This document shows, in pieces, positions 28,859 to 37,900 of a stretch of 64,000 nt of DNA. The DNA is taken from the NCBI RefSeq assembly GCF_900112895.1, contig NZ_FONL01000007.1:52634-116633 (forward strand), written 5' to 3'. Below the pieces are notes generated by a model. That model was not told the DNA's origin. It ran no database searches and saw only the letters and a list, made by a program, of their open reading frames with translations. Position 1 is the stretch's first letter, and every line of letters begins with the position of its first letter. Origin of the DNA: Succiniclasticum ruminis DSM 9236. GTDB lineage: Bacteria; Bacillota; Negativicutes; Acidaminococcales; Acidaminococcaceae. Made by a program: the position numbers and the translations under genes.

Positions 28859-31543
28859 CTATTCGCCCTTTCCTTTAAACAGTTGGTTCGCATAATCCAC
28901 AGCCGCTACGGCGTCCGGGGCGTAACCGTCCGCACCGATGGTGTCCGCGTATTCCTGTGTCATGACAGCGCCGCCCACCAGGATTTTTGTACGGGTCTTT
29001 CTGCGCAACGCCTGGATAGTGTCTTCCATGGCGGCTACGGTAGTGGTCATGAGAGCGGTGAGGCCCACCAGTTTTGCGTGATGCTTTTCTACGGCTTCCA
29101 CCACGGATTCGGCAGGCACATCTTTGCCCAGGTCCACCACATGGTACCCGTAGTTTTCCCACAGCACTTTGACAATATTTTTGCCGATATCATGAATGTC
29201 GCCTTTGACTACAGCCAGTACGATGGTGTCGCCCGAAGAGGCGTCGGCGCCGGAACCATTTCCTTCTGCGGATGCTGCTGTGTTGTTCTGCGCAGCAGTT
29301 CCCTGCATCTGCTTTTTGATTTCGTCAAAGGCTGCTTTGGCCGCGTCCGCCGCCATCAACAGCTGGGGCAGGAACAGTGTCTTTTTGCCAAACCCTTCCC
29401 CTACCGTATTCAGCGCCGGAATAATAAACTGATTGATGACTTCCAGCGGCGCTTTCTGTTCTTCCAGCAGTTTTTTCGTGGCAATGCCGCTCTGCTCCAC
29501 CAGGCCTTTTACGATGGCGTCGTACAGGGTGTACTCCGACACCTTCACGGCCGTTTTATGCTGGGGCGCGTCCGCATACCGGGCCACAAATTCCTTGCAG
29601 CCTTCGTCGGCCCCGCTTAAGGCACAATACGCGTGATAGGCTTCCAGCATACGCCCGCTCTGGGGGTTCATAATGGCGGAGGACAGCCCCGCCGCCAGGG
29701 ACATGGCAAAAAACGCACTGTTCACCGCGTCCCGGTTGGGCAGGCCAAACGAAATATTGGACACGCCCATCACCGTATGGATACCTTTTGCTTTCAGGGC
29801 TTGAATCACTGCCAGGTCAATGGCAGGATTGCGGCTGTCGGTGCTCACGGTCAGGGCCAGGGGATCGATAATAATATTTTTTGCTTTGATGCCGTACTGT
29901 GCTGCTGTTTTGATAATTTTTTCCGCAATGGCCAGACGTCCTTCTGCTGTATCCGGGATGCCTTTTTCATCCAGGCACAGACCTACCACGGCTGCACCGT
30001 ACTTCTTCGCCAGCGGGAACACGTTGTCCATGGATTCCTGTTTGCCGTTGACAGAGTTCAGCAACGGTTTACCGTTGTACAGGCGCAGGGCTTTCTCCAT
30101 GGCTTCATAATGGGAAGTGTCAATTTCCAGCGGAACGGAAGTAACGGCCTGCAAGGCAGTCACTGCATTGCATAATGTTTCTGTTTCATTCAGGCCCGGC
30201 AGTCCGGTGTTCACATCCAGAATGTGGGCTCCATTGTCCAATTGTTCCAGTCCCAGGCGGCAGACATAGTCCATGTCCCCGTTGCGCAATGCTTCTTTTA
30301 ATAAGGGCTTGCCTGTAGGATTGATCCGTTCCCCGATAAGGACAGGCTTTTTACCGAAATACACCGGCGCGCCGTAACCGGCAACAGCGGTAATGGAACT
30401 GCATTTTTCTTTCTTATTATTCTTATATGCCGGTGAAACGGTACTTTCGTTTGAAGCCGCTGCAACATCATCTGCAATGATTATTTTTGCTTCTTCACCA
30501 TCTGTAATTTTTATTTCTGAAACAGCATGCAGGGGCATTGGCTTCAGACCCTTGGTCCGCTCTGCAACCAGACGGATATAATCCGGATTCGTACCACAGC
30601 ACCCGCCTAATACGGCGCCGCCTTCCCGGTACACGTCCAGCATGTAATCCGCAAACTCTTCCGGGCCGGTAGTGAATACTGTTCTTCCATCCTTTTCCAC
30701 CGGCAGCCCCGCATTGGGGTTGGCAATGAGAGGCAGATCCGTAACTCGGCGGGCACGGGGCAGCAGTCTGGCTACCAGGTCCGGTCCCAACCCGCAGTTG
30801 AAACCCACGGCGTCCACGCCTAACCCTTCCGCCATCAGCACCGCCGTTTCCACATCCGCCCCGTTCAGCAGCTTGCCGTCCCTGTCAAAGGTAAATGTCA
30901 CGAAGACAGGCAGGTCACTGTTCTCTTTTGCCGCAAGTATGGCGGGTTTGGCTTCGTAACTGTCGCTCATGGTTTCTACCAGAACCAGGTCGGCATTGGC
31001 CTTCACCCCGGCACGGACCTGTTCCGCATACAGGGCTACAGCCTCTTCGAACTGCAGATCTCCGTAAGGCGCCAGCAGTTTACCCGTGGGCCCCAGGTCC
31101 AGCGCCACAAACTGTTTTTTCAAATCCAGAGCCACGAACTGTTTGTCTTGCGGTTTTGAAACAGCGAATTCTTCACCTGAGTCAGAGCAGACAGCACCTG
31201 CTTGTTCCCTGGCTACAACAGTCTGATTCCTTCTCCTGTCGTTGCACTCTTCGGACACCCTGGTAAAGGCAGCTCTTGCATTTTTAAAAGCCGCCAGCAC
31301 CACGTCCTCTACAGAATACCCGGAGCCCTGCATTTTTAACGCGTTGGCGCCAAAGGTGTTGGATTTTAAAATGTTGGCTCCGGCCCTTACGTAACTGGCA
31401 TGAATCTCTGCCACCACATCACCGTGAGTGATGTTCCACACCTCCGGCAGTTCCCCGGGTTTCAGCCCGGCCGCCTGCAGGCGCGTTCCCATGGCCCCGT
31501 CAAAATATAAAATTTCTTTTCCTAAAAAATCAAGGATAGACAT
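28859..31543 (-). CDS. metH: Cobalamin-dependent methionine synthase, core without reactivation domain
   Basis: The 894-residue protein moves a methyl group from methyltetrahydrofolate to homocysteine through cobalamin. Domains: homocysteine-binding (1-~345; zinc cysteines in GFNCGLG and GGCCGTNP), pterin-binding (about 395-640; GERINPTGKP, DVNTG), cap (about 655-745) and cobalamin-binding (about 765-890; the DIHDIGKN histidine ligates cobalt). The usual ~330-residue AdoMet reactivation domain is absent and is encoded by the gene just upstream. Oddities: about 46 extra residues (97-142) interrupt the first domain and end in a tandem 9-residue duplication, KQFVALDL(K/G). Start at 31543, three bases after the previous stop. 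Confidence 0.95.
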   Translation of the reverse strand: MSILDFLGKEILYFDGAMGTRLQAAGLKPGELPEVWNITHGDVVAEIHASYVRAGANILKSNTFGANALKMQGSGYSVEDVVLAAFKNARAAFTRVSEECNDRRRNQTVVAREQAGAVCSDSGEEFAVSKPQDKQFVALDLKKQFVALDLGPTGKLLAPYGDLQFEEAVALYAEQVRAGVKANADLVLVETMSDSYEAKPAILAAKENSDLPVFVTFTFDRDGKLLNGADVETAVLMAEGLGVDAVGFNCGLGPDLVARLLPRARRVTDLPLIANPNAGLPVEKDGRTVFTTGPEEFADYMLDVYREGGAVLGGCCGTNPDYIRLVAERTKGLKPMPLHAVSEIKITDGEEAKIIIADDVAAASNESTVSPAYKNNKKEKCSSITAVAGYGAPVYFGKKPVLIGERINPTGKPLLKEALRNGDMDYVCRLGLEQLDNGAHILDVNTGLPGLNETETLCNAVTALQAVTSVPLEIDTSHYEAMEKALRLYNGKPLLNSVNGKQESMDNVFPLAKKYGAAVVGLCLDEKGIPDTAEGRLAIAEKIIKTAAQYGIKAKNIIIDPLALTVSTDSRNPAIDLAVIQALKAKGIHTVMGVSNISFGLPNRDAVNSAFFAMSLAAGLSSAIMNPQSGRMLEAYHAYCALSGADEGCKEFVARYADAPQHKTAVKVSEYTLYDAIVKGLVEQSGIATKKLLEEQKAPLEVINQFIIPALNTVGEGFGKKTLFLPQLLMAADAAKAAFDEIKKQMQGTAAQNNTAASAEGNGSGADASSGDTIVLAVVKGDIHDIGKNIVKVLWENYGYHVVDLGKDVPAESVVEAVEKHHAKLVGLTALMTTTVAAMEDTIQALRRKTRTKILVGGAVMTQEYADTIGADGYAPDAVAAVDYANQLFKGKGE

Positions 31544-31546
31544 TTT

Positions 31547-32197
31547 TCATTCCTTCTGTCTGAATTCACAGTCTGTTTTATTACAATACTGGCATTTATG
31601 ATTTTCCCGTATTGCATCTTCCGTAATTGCCATCACCGCCGTCACAGATTTCACCGGCGCCATCATGCAGCTTTCCGTCAATGTGAGACCGATAGTGTGG
31701 GCACAGTCCAGTACCGGGAACAAAATTTTCTGTTCCTCCAACGCCCAGTCCCCATAACCGGGAGAGAAACGCCACTTTAGTTTCTTTCCTTCCGGCAACT
31801 GCTTCTGCAGTTCCGCGCAGCAATCATCACAGTAGGTTTCAATCAGCGCCGCCGCCACAGCCTGACCGGCCCCGGCCTCCGCCACACTGGTCAGCGCCAT
31901 CCGCCGCAGCGCAATATCTACACGGCTCCCTAACGTCGCCCCAAACAGAAACAGTTCCGTTGCCTCCCCCACATACCGGGCCAGCGCCTTACTGCGGAAC
32001 ACCGTGCTGTTGTCCAACCACACAGACTCTGCGTCTGCCCTGCAGCCAAAACGCTTTACAGTGTATCTAGGCTGCAATTCATTGCGCAGTTTTTCATACG
32101 CAACATCAATAGCAGCCCCAGCCTGCGCATCACCCGACTGTGCACGGAAATAACGAAGCGCTTCTTTTTTATTAAAAATAATAGTATCGTTTGACAT
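31547..32197 (-). CDS. Methionine synthase reactivation-domain protein
   Basis: The 216-residue protein corresponds to the C-terminal AdoMet-binding domain of MetH, which remethylates oxidised cobalamin. Seen are RYFRAQSGDAQAG, LFGATLGSRVD, ETYCDDCCAEL and the hallmark RFSPGYGDWALEEQ followed by LTESCMMAPVKSVTAVMAI; it ends in a cysteine knuckle CQYCNKTDC. It lies three bases before metH. The start MSNDTIIF is chosen by fit to the family; there is no visible ribosome site, perhaps because a palindromic element sits 32 bases upstream. Confidence 0.9.
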   Translation of the reverse strand: MSNDTIIFNKKEALRYFRAQSGDAQAGAAIDVAYEKLRNELQPRYTVKRFGCRADAESVWLDNSTVFRSKALARYVGEATELFLFGATLGSRVDIALRRMALTSVAEAGAGQAVAAALIETYCDDCCAELQKQLPEGKKLKWRFSPGYGDWALEEQKILFPVLDCAHTIGLTLTESCMMAPVKSVTAVMAITEDAIRENHKCQYCNKTDCEFRQKE

Positions 32198-32228
32198 AGT
32201 ATTAATAGTGTACTGCAATTCATGGTAT

Positions 32229-32396
32229 GCCCCAGCGGGGGCTTTTGAATAAGCGAAGCGTGCACCCGCAGGGCGCGAGGATCTGTTCACTAAGGAAGGT
32301 CAAACAGGACACGCAACAATACTATACACATAACAACGCGACGCGGGTTAAGCCCGAAGCGTTAGCGGAGCGCTATGAAGAAACCACCGCTGGGGC
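32229..32396. repeat. MITE-like palindromic element
   Basis: A 168-base stretch is bounded by perfect 10-bp inverted ends, GCCCCAGCGG (32229-32238) and CCGCTGGGGC (32387-32396), with imperfect symmetry inside for roughly 50 bases. It is GC-richer than the flanks and encodes no protein. It lies in the otherwise short metF-to-reactivation gap. This may be a non-autonomous mobile element or a large RNA hairpin. Confidence 0.5.
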
Positions 32397-32460
32397 CCTG
32401 TCATAAAATAGCAATCGTTGACGTGTTTGCGATGTCTTTTCCTAACAAAACAATTATAGA

Positions 32461-33321
32461 TTATTTTACGATACAGGAAAGATTCTGCAATATCCCGCCA
32501 ATAATCTCCGGCCGGTTCATCGTATAAATGTGCACATCCATGAATCCGTTAGCCAGCAGGTCCAGCACCTGAGCTGTGGCGTAATTGATCCCCGCCTGCT
32601 TCATGGCCTCCGGATCGTCCCCGTACTTTTCCACAATGGCCCGGAAACGCAACGGCAGCTTGGTACCGCTCAGCTTACAGATATGCTGAATCTGCTTCGC
32701 ATTGGTAACAGGCATCACCCCGGGCACCACCGGCACCGTAATTCCGTGTGCCAGCAGCCGGTACATATAATTGTACATCACATCATTGTCGAAGAACATC
32801 TGGGTCACCAGAAACTCCACACCGCTGTCCACTTTTATTTTCAGTTTTTCTATATCATCATTGAGACCGGCGCTTTCCGGATGACCTTCCGGGTAGCAGG
32901 CGCCGCCCACACAAAAATCACCAAAAGATTTGATTTTCTTTGCCAGATCACTGGCATGCTGATACTCCGCATGCTCCAGCGATGTCCCTTCCGGCAGGTC
33001 TCCCCGCAGCGCCAGGACGTTATCAATCCCCTTTGCCTGCAACTGCTTCAGCATCGCTTCGATTCCCTGATCATCCGCATTGATGCAGGTAAAATGCGCC
33101 ATGGAAGGAATGCCGCATTTGTGCACCTCTGCCGCTACAGCCACTGCTTCCCCGGCATTGGACCCGCCGGCCCCGTAGGTCACGCTGATAAAAGAAGGCT
33201 TCTGTTCCGCAATGGTATCTACAATTTCCAGCGCATTCGCCAGCTGACTCCCCTGTTTGGGCGGAAACAGTTCGCAGGACACGCCCGGTTTGCTTCCTTT
33301 TAAAAGATTGATGATTTTCAT
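32461..33321 (-). CDS. metF: Methylenetetrahydrofolate reductase
   Basis: The 286-residue flavoenzyme reduces methylene-THF to methyl-THF, the methyl donor for MetH. The TIM-barrel motifs are present: CELFPPK, SVTYGAGGSN, HFTCINAD, LALRGDLPEG, QMFFDND and GVMPVTN. The start is the ATG behind GAGGGG; upstream codons to 33366 have no ribosome site. It leads the metF - reactivation protein - metH group, so supply and use of methyl-THF are encoded together. Confidence 0.95.
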   Translation of the reverse strand: MKIINLLKGSKPGVSCELFPPKQGSQLANALEIVDTIAEQKPSFISVTYGAGGSNAGEAVAVAAEVHKCGIPSMAHFTCINADDQGIEAMLKQLQAKGIDNVLALRGDLPEGTSLEHAEYQHASDLAKKIKSFGDFCVGGACYPEGHPESAGLNDDIEKLKIKVDSGVEFLVTQMFFDNDVMYNYMYRLLAHGITVPVVPGVMPVTNAKQIQHICKLSGTKLPLRFRAIVEKYGDDPEAMKQAGINYATAQVLDLLANGFMDVHIYTMNRPEIIGGILQNLSCIVK

Positions 33322-33514
33322 AGAAACGCCCCTCTCCTTAAAGAACTGCTCAAAAGATTTCTTCACAGTTCCTGCTCATAGTTTACCAATGATATTATCA
33401 CAATTTTAGCAGAAACCTTTCAATTTTTCGAACAACTTAGAAAGATATTTTTCTAAAAGTTAAATTTACAATTGAACTGTATCAAATATAACACCTTTCA
33501 GAAATAATAAAAGC

Positions 33515-33567
33515 GCCGGACTTATCGTTTTCAAAATTTCTTTGTAATGAAAACGGTTCAGTCCGGC
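33515..33567 (-). terminator. Terminator after the DUF3100 membrane-protein pair
   Basis: The two-part stem GCCGGACT..CGTTTTCA / TGAAAACG..AGTCCGGC is followed on the minus strand by TTTTATTATTT. It lies 26 bases after the last gene of the pair. Confidence 0.85.
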
Positions 33568-33592
33568 ACTCACATTCGGTACACGCAAACTG

Positions 33593-34039
33593 TTAAATCT
33601 GTCCAATCGCTTTCAGGATCAGCTGGGCGATGATAGCGGAACCGATATAGGTACCTACGAATACCACGCAACTTACCACAACGATACGCCAGCTGCTTTC
33701 CGCAAATACGTCAAGATCTTTGCAAATCGCCACACCGGCATAGGCCAGAATGGGGGTACAGAGCTGCATAAAACCAACCTTGGATACCGCTGCCGAGATG
33801 GCGGCCGCGCAAGGCACTCCGGGAACGGTCAGGATACAGCCGATGGTTACCACGTAAGCAACGCCGGGGATGCCGCCGGGAATCACTTTGCCCAGCCAGA
33901 TGCCCACAAAAGCCAGGGCAATCAGGAACAGCATGCCGGGAATGGCTTCCACAAAACCGTTTTTCGTTCCCACTACGTTAGCAATTAATGAAAGGAAGCC
34001 GCAAATCAATAAAACACCTAAGGTTTCACTCATCTTCAT
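33593..34039 (-). CDS. Small membrane protein partner of the DUF3100 protein
   Basis: The 148-residue protein is almost entirely hydrophobic, with four to five membrane helices and a buried Lys-Asp pair in AGVAICKDLDVF. I do not recognise a named family, although its end recalls parts of LysO/DUF340-like transporters. Its start overlaps the stop of the upstream DUF3100 gene by four bases (ATGA), so the two are made together and probably form one membrane complex. Confidence 0.6.
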   Translation of the reverse strand: MKMSETLGVLLICGFLSLIANVVGTKNGFVEAIPGMLFLIALAFVGIWLGKVIPGGIPGVAYVVTIGCILTVPGVPCAAAISAAVSKVGFMQLCTPILAYAGVAICKDLDVFAESSWRIVVVSCVVFVGTYIGSAIIAQLILKAIGQI

Positions 34040-34866
34040 TTTGCTTCACCTTCCTTTCCTTCTTCCAGATTCTTAATCACAGGGGGTTCCGGATCCACGC
34101 CGTATTTCATGCGGTAGGATTTTCTGTACAGCCATTCCGCGAAAGGCAGGGCCATCCAGATACTCATGTACAGGCCGTCCAGACCGGACAGCATGTTGGA
34201 GGCGGCGCCGAACGCCGCAATCTGGTCTGCCATCTGGGGGAACATGGCGGACAGGGAACCTACGGCTGCAGTCATCATACTGGCAGAGCCTACGCCGGCA
34301 GCCATAGCCAGGGCATAGGGATGGAACGGCAGGTACGCCGCCGCCAGGCTGGCCATCAGACCGAAGAAGATGGTACCGATAACCGTGCCGCAGATGTAAA
34401 CGCCCATAACGCCGCGGCCTTCCGGGCCGTCCAGACCGAACCGTTCGCCGATAAGGGCTACGTTCGGTTCACGGGCTACGGAGTGGGCAGCGCCGATGGC
34501 TTCCCGCTTCAGCCCTACAAACACTGCCAGGGGAACACCGATGATGATGGTGCCCAGGTTACCGAATTCCTGCAGGATCAGTGCAGGAGAAGCCGCCAGG
34601 ATCTTCGGCAGGCTCGGACCTACCAAGGTACCGTACCGGGCCATCAGCAGCATCAGGGTAACGCCTAACAGCGAGCTGGCTGTTTTGACATTCTTTTCAG
34701 AGGAGATTTTCGTAAACCGGGGCGCTGTCGCTACGCCCATCAGCAACGCATACATCATGGGCAGCAGCACGATTTTGCCGACGCCCACCGTGATGGAAAT
34801 GTTGCCGATTTTTTCCGCCACAACGATCAGGATGAGAACGATGAGATGGAGACGGAAATCTTTCAT
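34036..34866 (-). CDS. DUF3100-type membrane protein
   Basis: The 276-residue protein has about eight hydrophobic segments, with glycine-rich loops GVGSASMMTAAVGSLSAMFP and GLDGPEGRGVMGVYICG. The pattern matches DUF3100, a family of predicted transporters without known substrate. The start follows AAGGAAGTGA; a longer frame up to 34935 has no ribosome site. The protein ends in an acidic tail. It lies 198 bases after an M20 hydrolase gene and is coupled to the small membrane protein. Confidence 0.72.
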   Translation of the reverse strand: MKDFRLHLIVLILIVVAEKIGNISITVGVGKIVLLPMMYALLMGVATAPRFTKISSEKNVKTASSLLGVTLMLLMARYGTLVGPSLPKILAASPALILQEFGNLGTIIIGVPLAVFVGLKREAIGAAHSVAREPNVALIGERFGLDGPEGRGVMGVYICGTVIGTIFFGLMASLAAAYLPFHPYALAMAAGVGSASMMTAAVGSLSAMFPQMADQIAAFGAASNMLSGLDGLYMSIWMALPFAEWLYRKSYRMKYGVDPEPPVIKNLEEGKEGEAK

Positions 34867-35064
34867 TTCACTCACTTCCTTAAAAATAATATTTATAATT
34901 GCAGAGAAACTGAAAATTAAATGATAATAACACAATGAATTTTGCTTCTCTGAAATTATTTTGGAAAAACTTTTTACGTATTGTACTTTATAAAATATTT
35001 GTTGCCGTGCAATGCGCTTTCAACTATGCTTAACAAATGTTTCAGGCGTGTCGCATCCGCAACC

Positions 35065-36375
35065 TTATTTAGAAAAATAAGAATCGCACTTGGCAATGTA
35101 TTCTTCTTTGGTCAGCAGCGGTTTGTTATCCGCAAGGATCTTTTTCGCGCAAGCCGCGTCATCGTACAACAGGTCCACGATCATGCGGGCAAAGGCTTTG
35201 GCCGGAGTGATCACCGCCGCGTCAAAATCCGTCACGGTAAAGTCTTTGGTATGGAGCGCTCCGTCCGTACCGCCGATGAACGGATGGATGGCCGGCATGA
35301 GATGGGACACATCCCCCATGTCAGTTGACGCACTGAAGTGACCGGAGTCCACGATCTCCGTTTCCGGAGAGAACTCTTTCACGTTTGCCACGAACAGGTC
35401 ATTCATCTCTTTGCAGCAGTGCAGGGGCAGCATGCCCGGCAGAGTTTCCACAATAGTTTGGGCGCCTACGGCGTCGCCGCCGGCTTTCAGGGCCGCGTCC
35501 ACCCGTTTATGGGTATTGTCAATGGCTTCCATGGTAGCGGCACGCACATACAGTTCCATGCGCACATCCGCGGGCACGTTGTTCACCAGGTCGCCGCCTT
35601 TGGTGATGATGGGGTGCACCCGGATGATGTCCTGCTCGCGGAAAGTTTCCCGCAGGGCGTTGATACCCATGAGACCCAGGCAGGCCGCGTTCAGAGCATT
35701 GATGCCTTCGTGGGGGGCATTAGCTGCGTGGGCAGACTTGCCGATATACTGCACGGTCTTGCCTACAAACCCGTTGCTGGAACTGCCGATGGCCACCGCC
35801 TTCTGGGGCATATTGGCCTGGGAGTGCATCATCATGGCCATGTCAATGTCGTCGAAGTGGCCTTCGTAAATAAGCTGGCCCTTGCCGCAGATATAATGCA
35901 GTTTCCCCTGCTCCCGCAGGCTCTTCCGGTAGGTAATCTCCACATATTCTTCTGCCGGAACGGAGAAGAACACGGCATCACCTGCCAGTTCCTTCATGAC
36001 ACCGGATTTGATGATACCGGTGCAGGCCGCCAGCATGACAGAAGTCTGGAGGAAATGGCCGCAGGTGTGGGCCGCTCCGGTAAGGGGATCCGCTTTGGGA
36101 CTGTCCGGGGTGCCGATGGCATCCAGTTCCGCCAGTACCGCCACGGAAGGTCCGGGCTTACCGCCTTTGACCCGGCTTTTGACACCGGTGAGGGCCAGAC
36201 CGGTCTGAGGATCCAGACCTAAGGAACGCATATAGTCTTCTACTTTTTTTGCCGTTTTGGTTTCCTTAAAGCCAAGCTCCGGTTCGCTTTCAATGCACAG
36301 GGCCAGTTTTTCTATGTCAGCCTTTGCCGCATCGATAGCACTGCAGACCGCAGCTTTCAACGCTTCTTTATCCAT
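35065..36375 (-). CDS. M20-family amidohydrolase (AbgB/IAA-amino-acid hydrolase-like)
   Basis: The 436-residue cytoplasmic enzyme has the M20D layout: AELDAIGTPDSP, the metal motif HTCGHFLQ, the catalytic pair in PAEEYVE, a dimerisation lid (about 215-330, VGKTVQYIGKSAHAANAPHEG) and DMGDVSHLMPAIHPFIGG near the end. Relatives split N-acyl or aryl amino acids such as p-aminobenzoyl-glutamate. The start is the ATG behind AAGGAG. With the DUF3100 pair downstream it may form an uptake-and-hydrolysis unit; the substrate is unknown. Confidence 0.87.
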   Translation of the reverse strand: MDKEALKAAVCSAIDAAKADIEKLALCIESEPELGFKETKTAKKVEDYMRSLGLDPQTGLALTGVKSRVKGGKPGPSVAVLAELDAIGTPDSPKADPLTGAAHTCGHFLQTSVMLAACTGIIKSGVMKELAGDAVFFSVPAEEYVEITYRKSLREQGKLHYICGKGQLIYEGHFDDIDMAMMMHSQANMPQKAVAIGSSSNGFVGKTVQYIGKSAHAANAPHEGINALNAACLGLMGINALRETFREQDIIRVHPIITKGGDLVNNVPADVRMELYVRAATMEAIDNTHKRVDAALKAGGDAVGAQTIVETLPGMLPLHCCKEMNDLFVANVKEFSPETEIVDSGHFSASTDMGDVSHLMPAIHPFIGGTDGALHTKDFTVTDFDAAVITPAKAFARMIVDLLYDDAACAKKILADNKPLLTKEEYIAKCDSYFSK

Positions 36376-36474
36376 GGGAATCAGCTCCTTTGAATTATGA
36401 TTCAATCCGTGTTAACCCGTACAGCCGTTCTCTTTGTACAGCGGTTTTCTTCGGAATCGTTTCTCCGTACAACA

Positions 36475-37377
36475 TTACAGCCTGATCAGATCCGCAAAAT
36501 CATTCAGAGAAATGTCAAACACTTCCATTTGTCTGGTCTCGGATTGCCGGTTTACATCAGACTGATTTGAGCCATCAGTAACGTTTGTCTCCGGACTCTC
36601 TTCAGTTTTTGCCGAATCTCCGCCAACAGGTGCCGGTTTCGCTCCGGACGTTTCTGAATATAGAATGATACCCAGATTATAATGATTGTCCACATAGAAA
36701 TTTTCCTGACCGGTGATGGAAACCGGAGCAGGTTCCGGAACATTCTTTCCCTTAATATGTCTGATGAGGCGGGCCCTGCCCTTCTGCTGATACCCGATAA
36801 GTGTCTGTAAGCGGGCAGCGTAATCTGCTTCAGCATCAAACAACTCTTTCAGTTCCATTAAATGCCCGTCTTTCAAATCAAAATTCATCGCTTTCCAGAC
36901 TATCACATTCGCAGAACCGCCCGTATACGTTTTCGTTTTAAGAATCACAGAATAAAATGTATCTTTTGCAGTCTTGACTTCATATTCATTTTGTACATAC
37001 CAGGAAGCTGTCACTCTTCCCTCTGTATTCTTATCAACAATCTTCTTGTCCGTATATTTTACCAGATCCGCATTATAATGCAGCATGTCGTTTAATTCAC
37101 GGGGTTCCGGGTGGGTACTTTCAAAGGCTTCTGTTTCCTGCCGGGACAACACCTGCTTCATCTGTGAATTCACATACGACAACACGGCCCGGTTCACCAT
37201 GTTATCGATTTGCTTTCCCCCAGTAGAACCGGAAATATACGGCACCGCTACATTGACAATTCCCGACCTTGTCCGGTTCTCTTTCACCGAAAGTTCCGCT
37301 GCAAAAGCAGGAAATGCCATAAAAACAAATATTGCAACCATGGATAACAACGCAGTAATTCTTTTTGCCGGTAACAT
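36475..37377 (-). CDS. Exported DUF3298/DUF4163-like protein
   Basis: The 300-residue protein has a cleavable signal peptide (VFMAFPAFAAE). Residues about 30-145 look like DUF4163 (NVAVPYISGSTGGKQIDNMVNRAV, SWYVQNEYEVKTAKDTFYSVIL) and about 150-250 like DUF3298 (FDLKDGHLMELKELFD, FYVDNHYNLGIILYS), the pair also found next to polysaccharide deacetylases. An inserted Glu/Ser/Thr-rich stretch (about 245-285) precedes the final strand. An envelope role is likely but unproven. The gene stands alone. Confidence 0.75.
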   Translation of the reverse strand: MLPAKRITALLSMVAIFVFMAFPAFAAELSVKENRTRSGIVNVAVPYISGSTGGKQIDNMVNRAVLSYVNSQMKQVLSRQETEAFESTHPEPRELNDMLHYNADLVKYTDKKIVDKNTEGRVTASWYVQNEYEVKTAKDTFYSVILKTKTYTGGSANVIVWKAMNFDLKDGHLMELKELFDAEADYAARLQTLIGYQQKGRARLIRHIKGKNVPEPAPVSITGQENFYVDNHYNLGIILYSETSGAKPAPVGGDSAKTEESPETNVTDGSNQSDVNRQSETRQMEVFDISLNDFADLIRL

Positions 37378-37550
37378 TTCAACACCCTTTCACAAATCCG
37401 TATGGCAAACCCGTATGAACCATTAAGTATAATCACGAACCCTATTCAACTTTATCACTATATGACCTGTTTTGTTTTAAATTATAACATAAAGCGGGCG
37501 CAAAATAAATTCTCAATGCAATGTATACATTCTTCTGCAAAAACAAAAAA

Positions 37551-37568
37551 GACAGGTTGCCACCTGTC
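37551..37568 (-). terminator. tRNA operon terminator
   Basis: GACAGGT-TGCC-ACCTGTC with a long T-run on the minus strand lies 20 bases after tRNA-Val. Confidence 0.85.
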
Positions 37569-37587
37569 CCGCGTTTTTGTCTTAAAT

Positions 37588-37663
37588 TGGTGGGCGCTAA
37601 CGGGATCGAACCGCTGACATTCTGCTTGTAAGGCAGACGCTCTCCCAGCTGAGCTAAGCGCCC
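37588..37663 (-). tRNA. tRNA-Val (anticodon TAC)
   Basis: A complete cloverleaf is seen: 7-bp acceptor GGGCGCT, D arm AGCTCAGCTGGGAGAGC, anticodon arm CTGCCTTACAAGCAG (TAC), GGTTCGATCC T arm and encoded CCA. It is last in the three-tRNA transcript. Confidence 0.95.
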
Positions 37664-37674
37664 AAAAAAAAATA

Positions 37675-37749
37675 TGGTGACCGGTAGCGGATTCGAACCG
37701 CTGATACCGCCGTGAAAGGGCGGTGTCTTAACCGCTTGACCAACCGGCC
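37675..37749 (-). tRNA. tRNA-Glu (anticodon TTC)
   Basis: The cloverleaf reads acceptor GGCCGGT (one G-U pair), anticodon arm CCGCCCTTTCACGGCGG (TTC), T arm GGTTCGAATCC and encoded CCA. It is the middle gene of the three. Confidence 0.95.
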
Positions 37750-37753
37750 ACGT

Positions 37754-37828
<75 letters not shown>

Positions 37829-37860
37829 ATTAGCTTGCAGTCTCAACGACTACGTGAGTT

Positions 37861-37889
37861 ATATTACCACAATCACAAGACCTTGTCAA
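37861..37889 (-). promoter_or_regulatory. Promoter of the tRNA-Asn/Glu/Val operon
   Basis: TTGACA and TAATAT on the minus strand are 17 bases apart, about 25 bases before the expected start of the tRNA precursor. It lies right behind the end of the YhcH-family gene. Confidence 0.85.
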
Positions 37890-37900
37890 TAACTTTTTTA

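Noticed and set aside
32198..32460. Riboswitch (cobalamin or AdoMet) in the met operon
   Set aside because: I looked for the B12 box and the SAM-I core on the minus strand here and before metF (33322-33514) and did not find them; the structure present is an inverted-repeat element.
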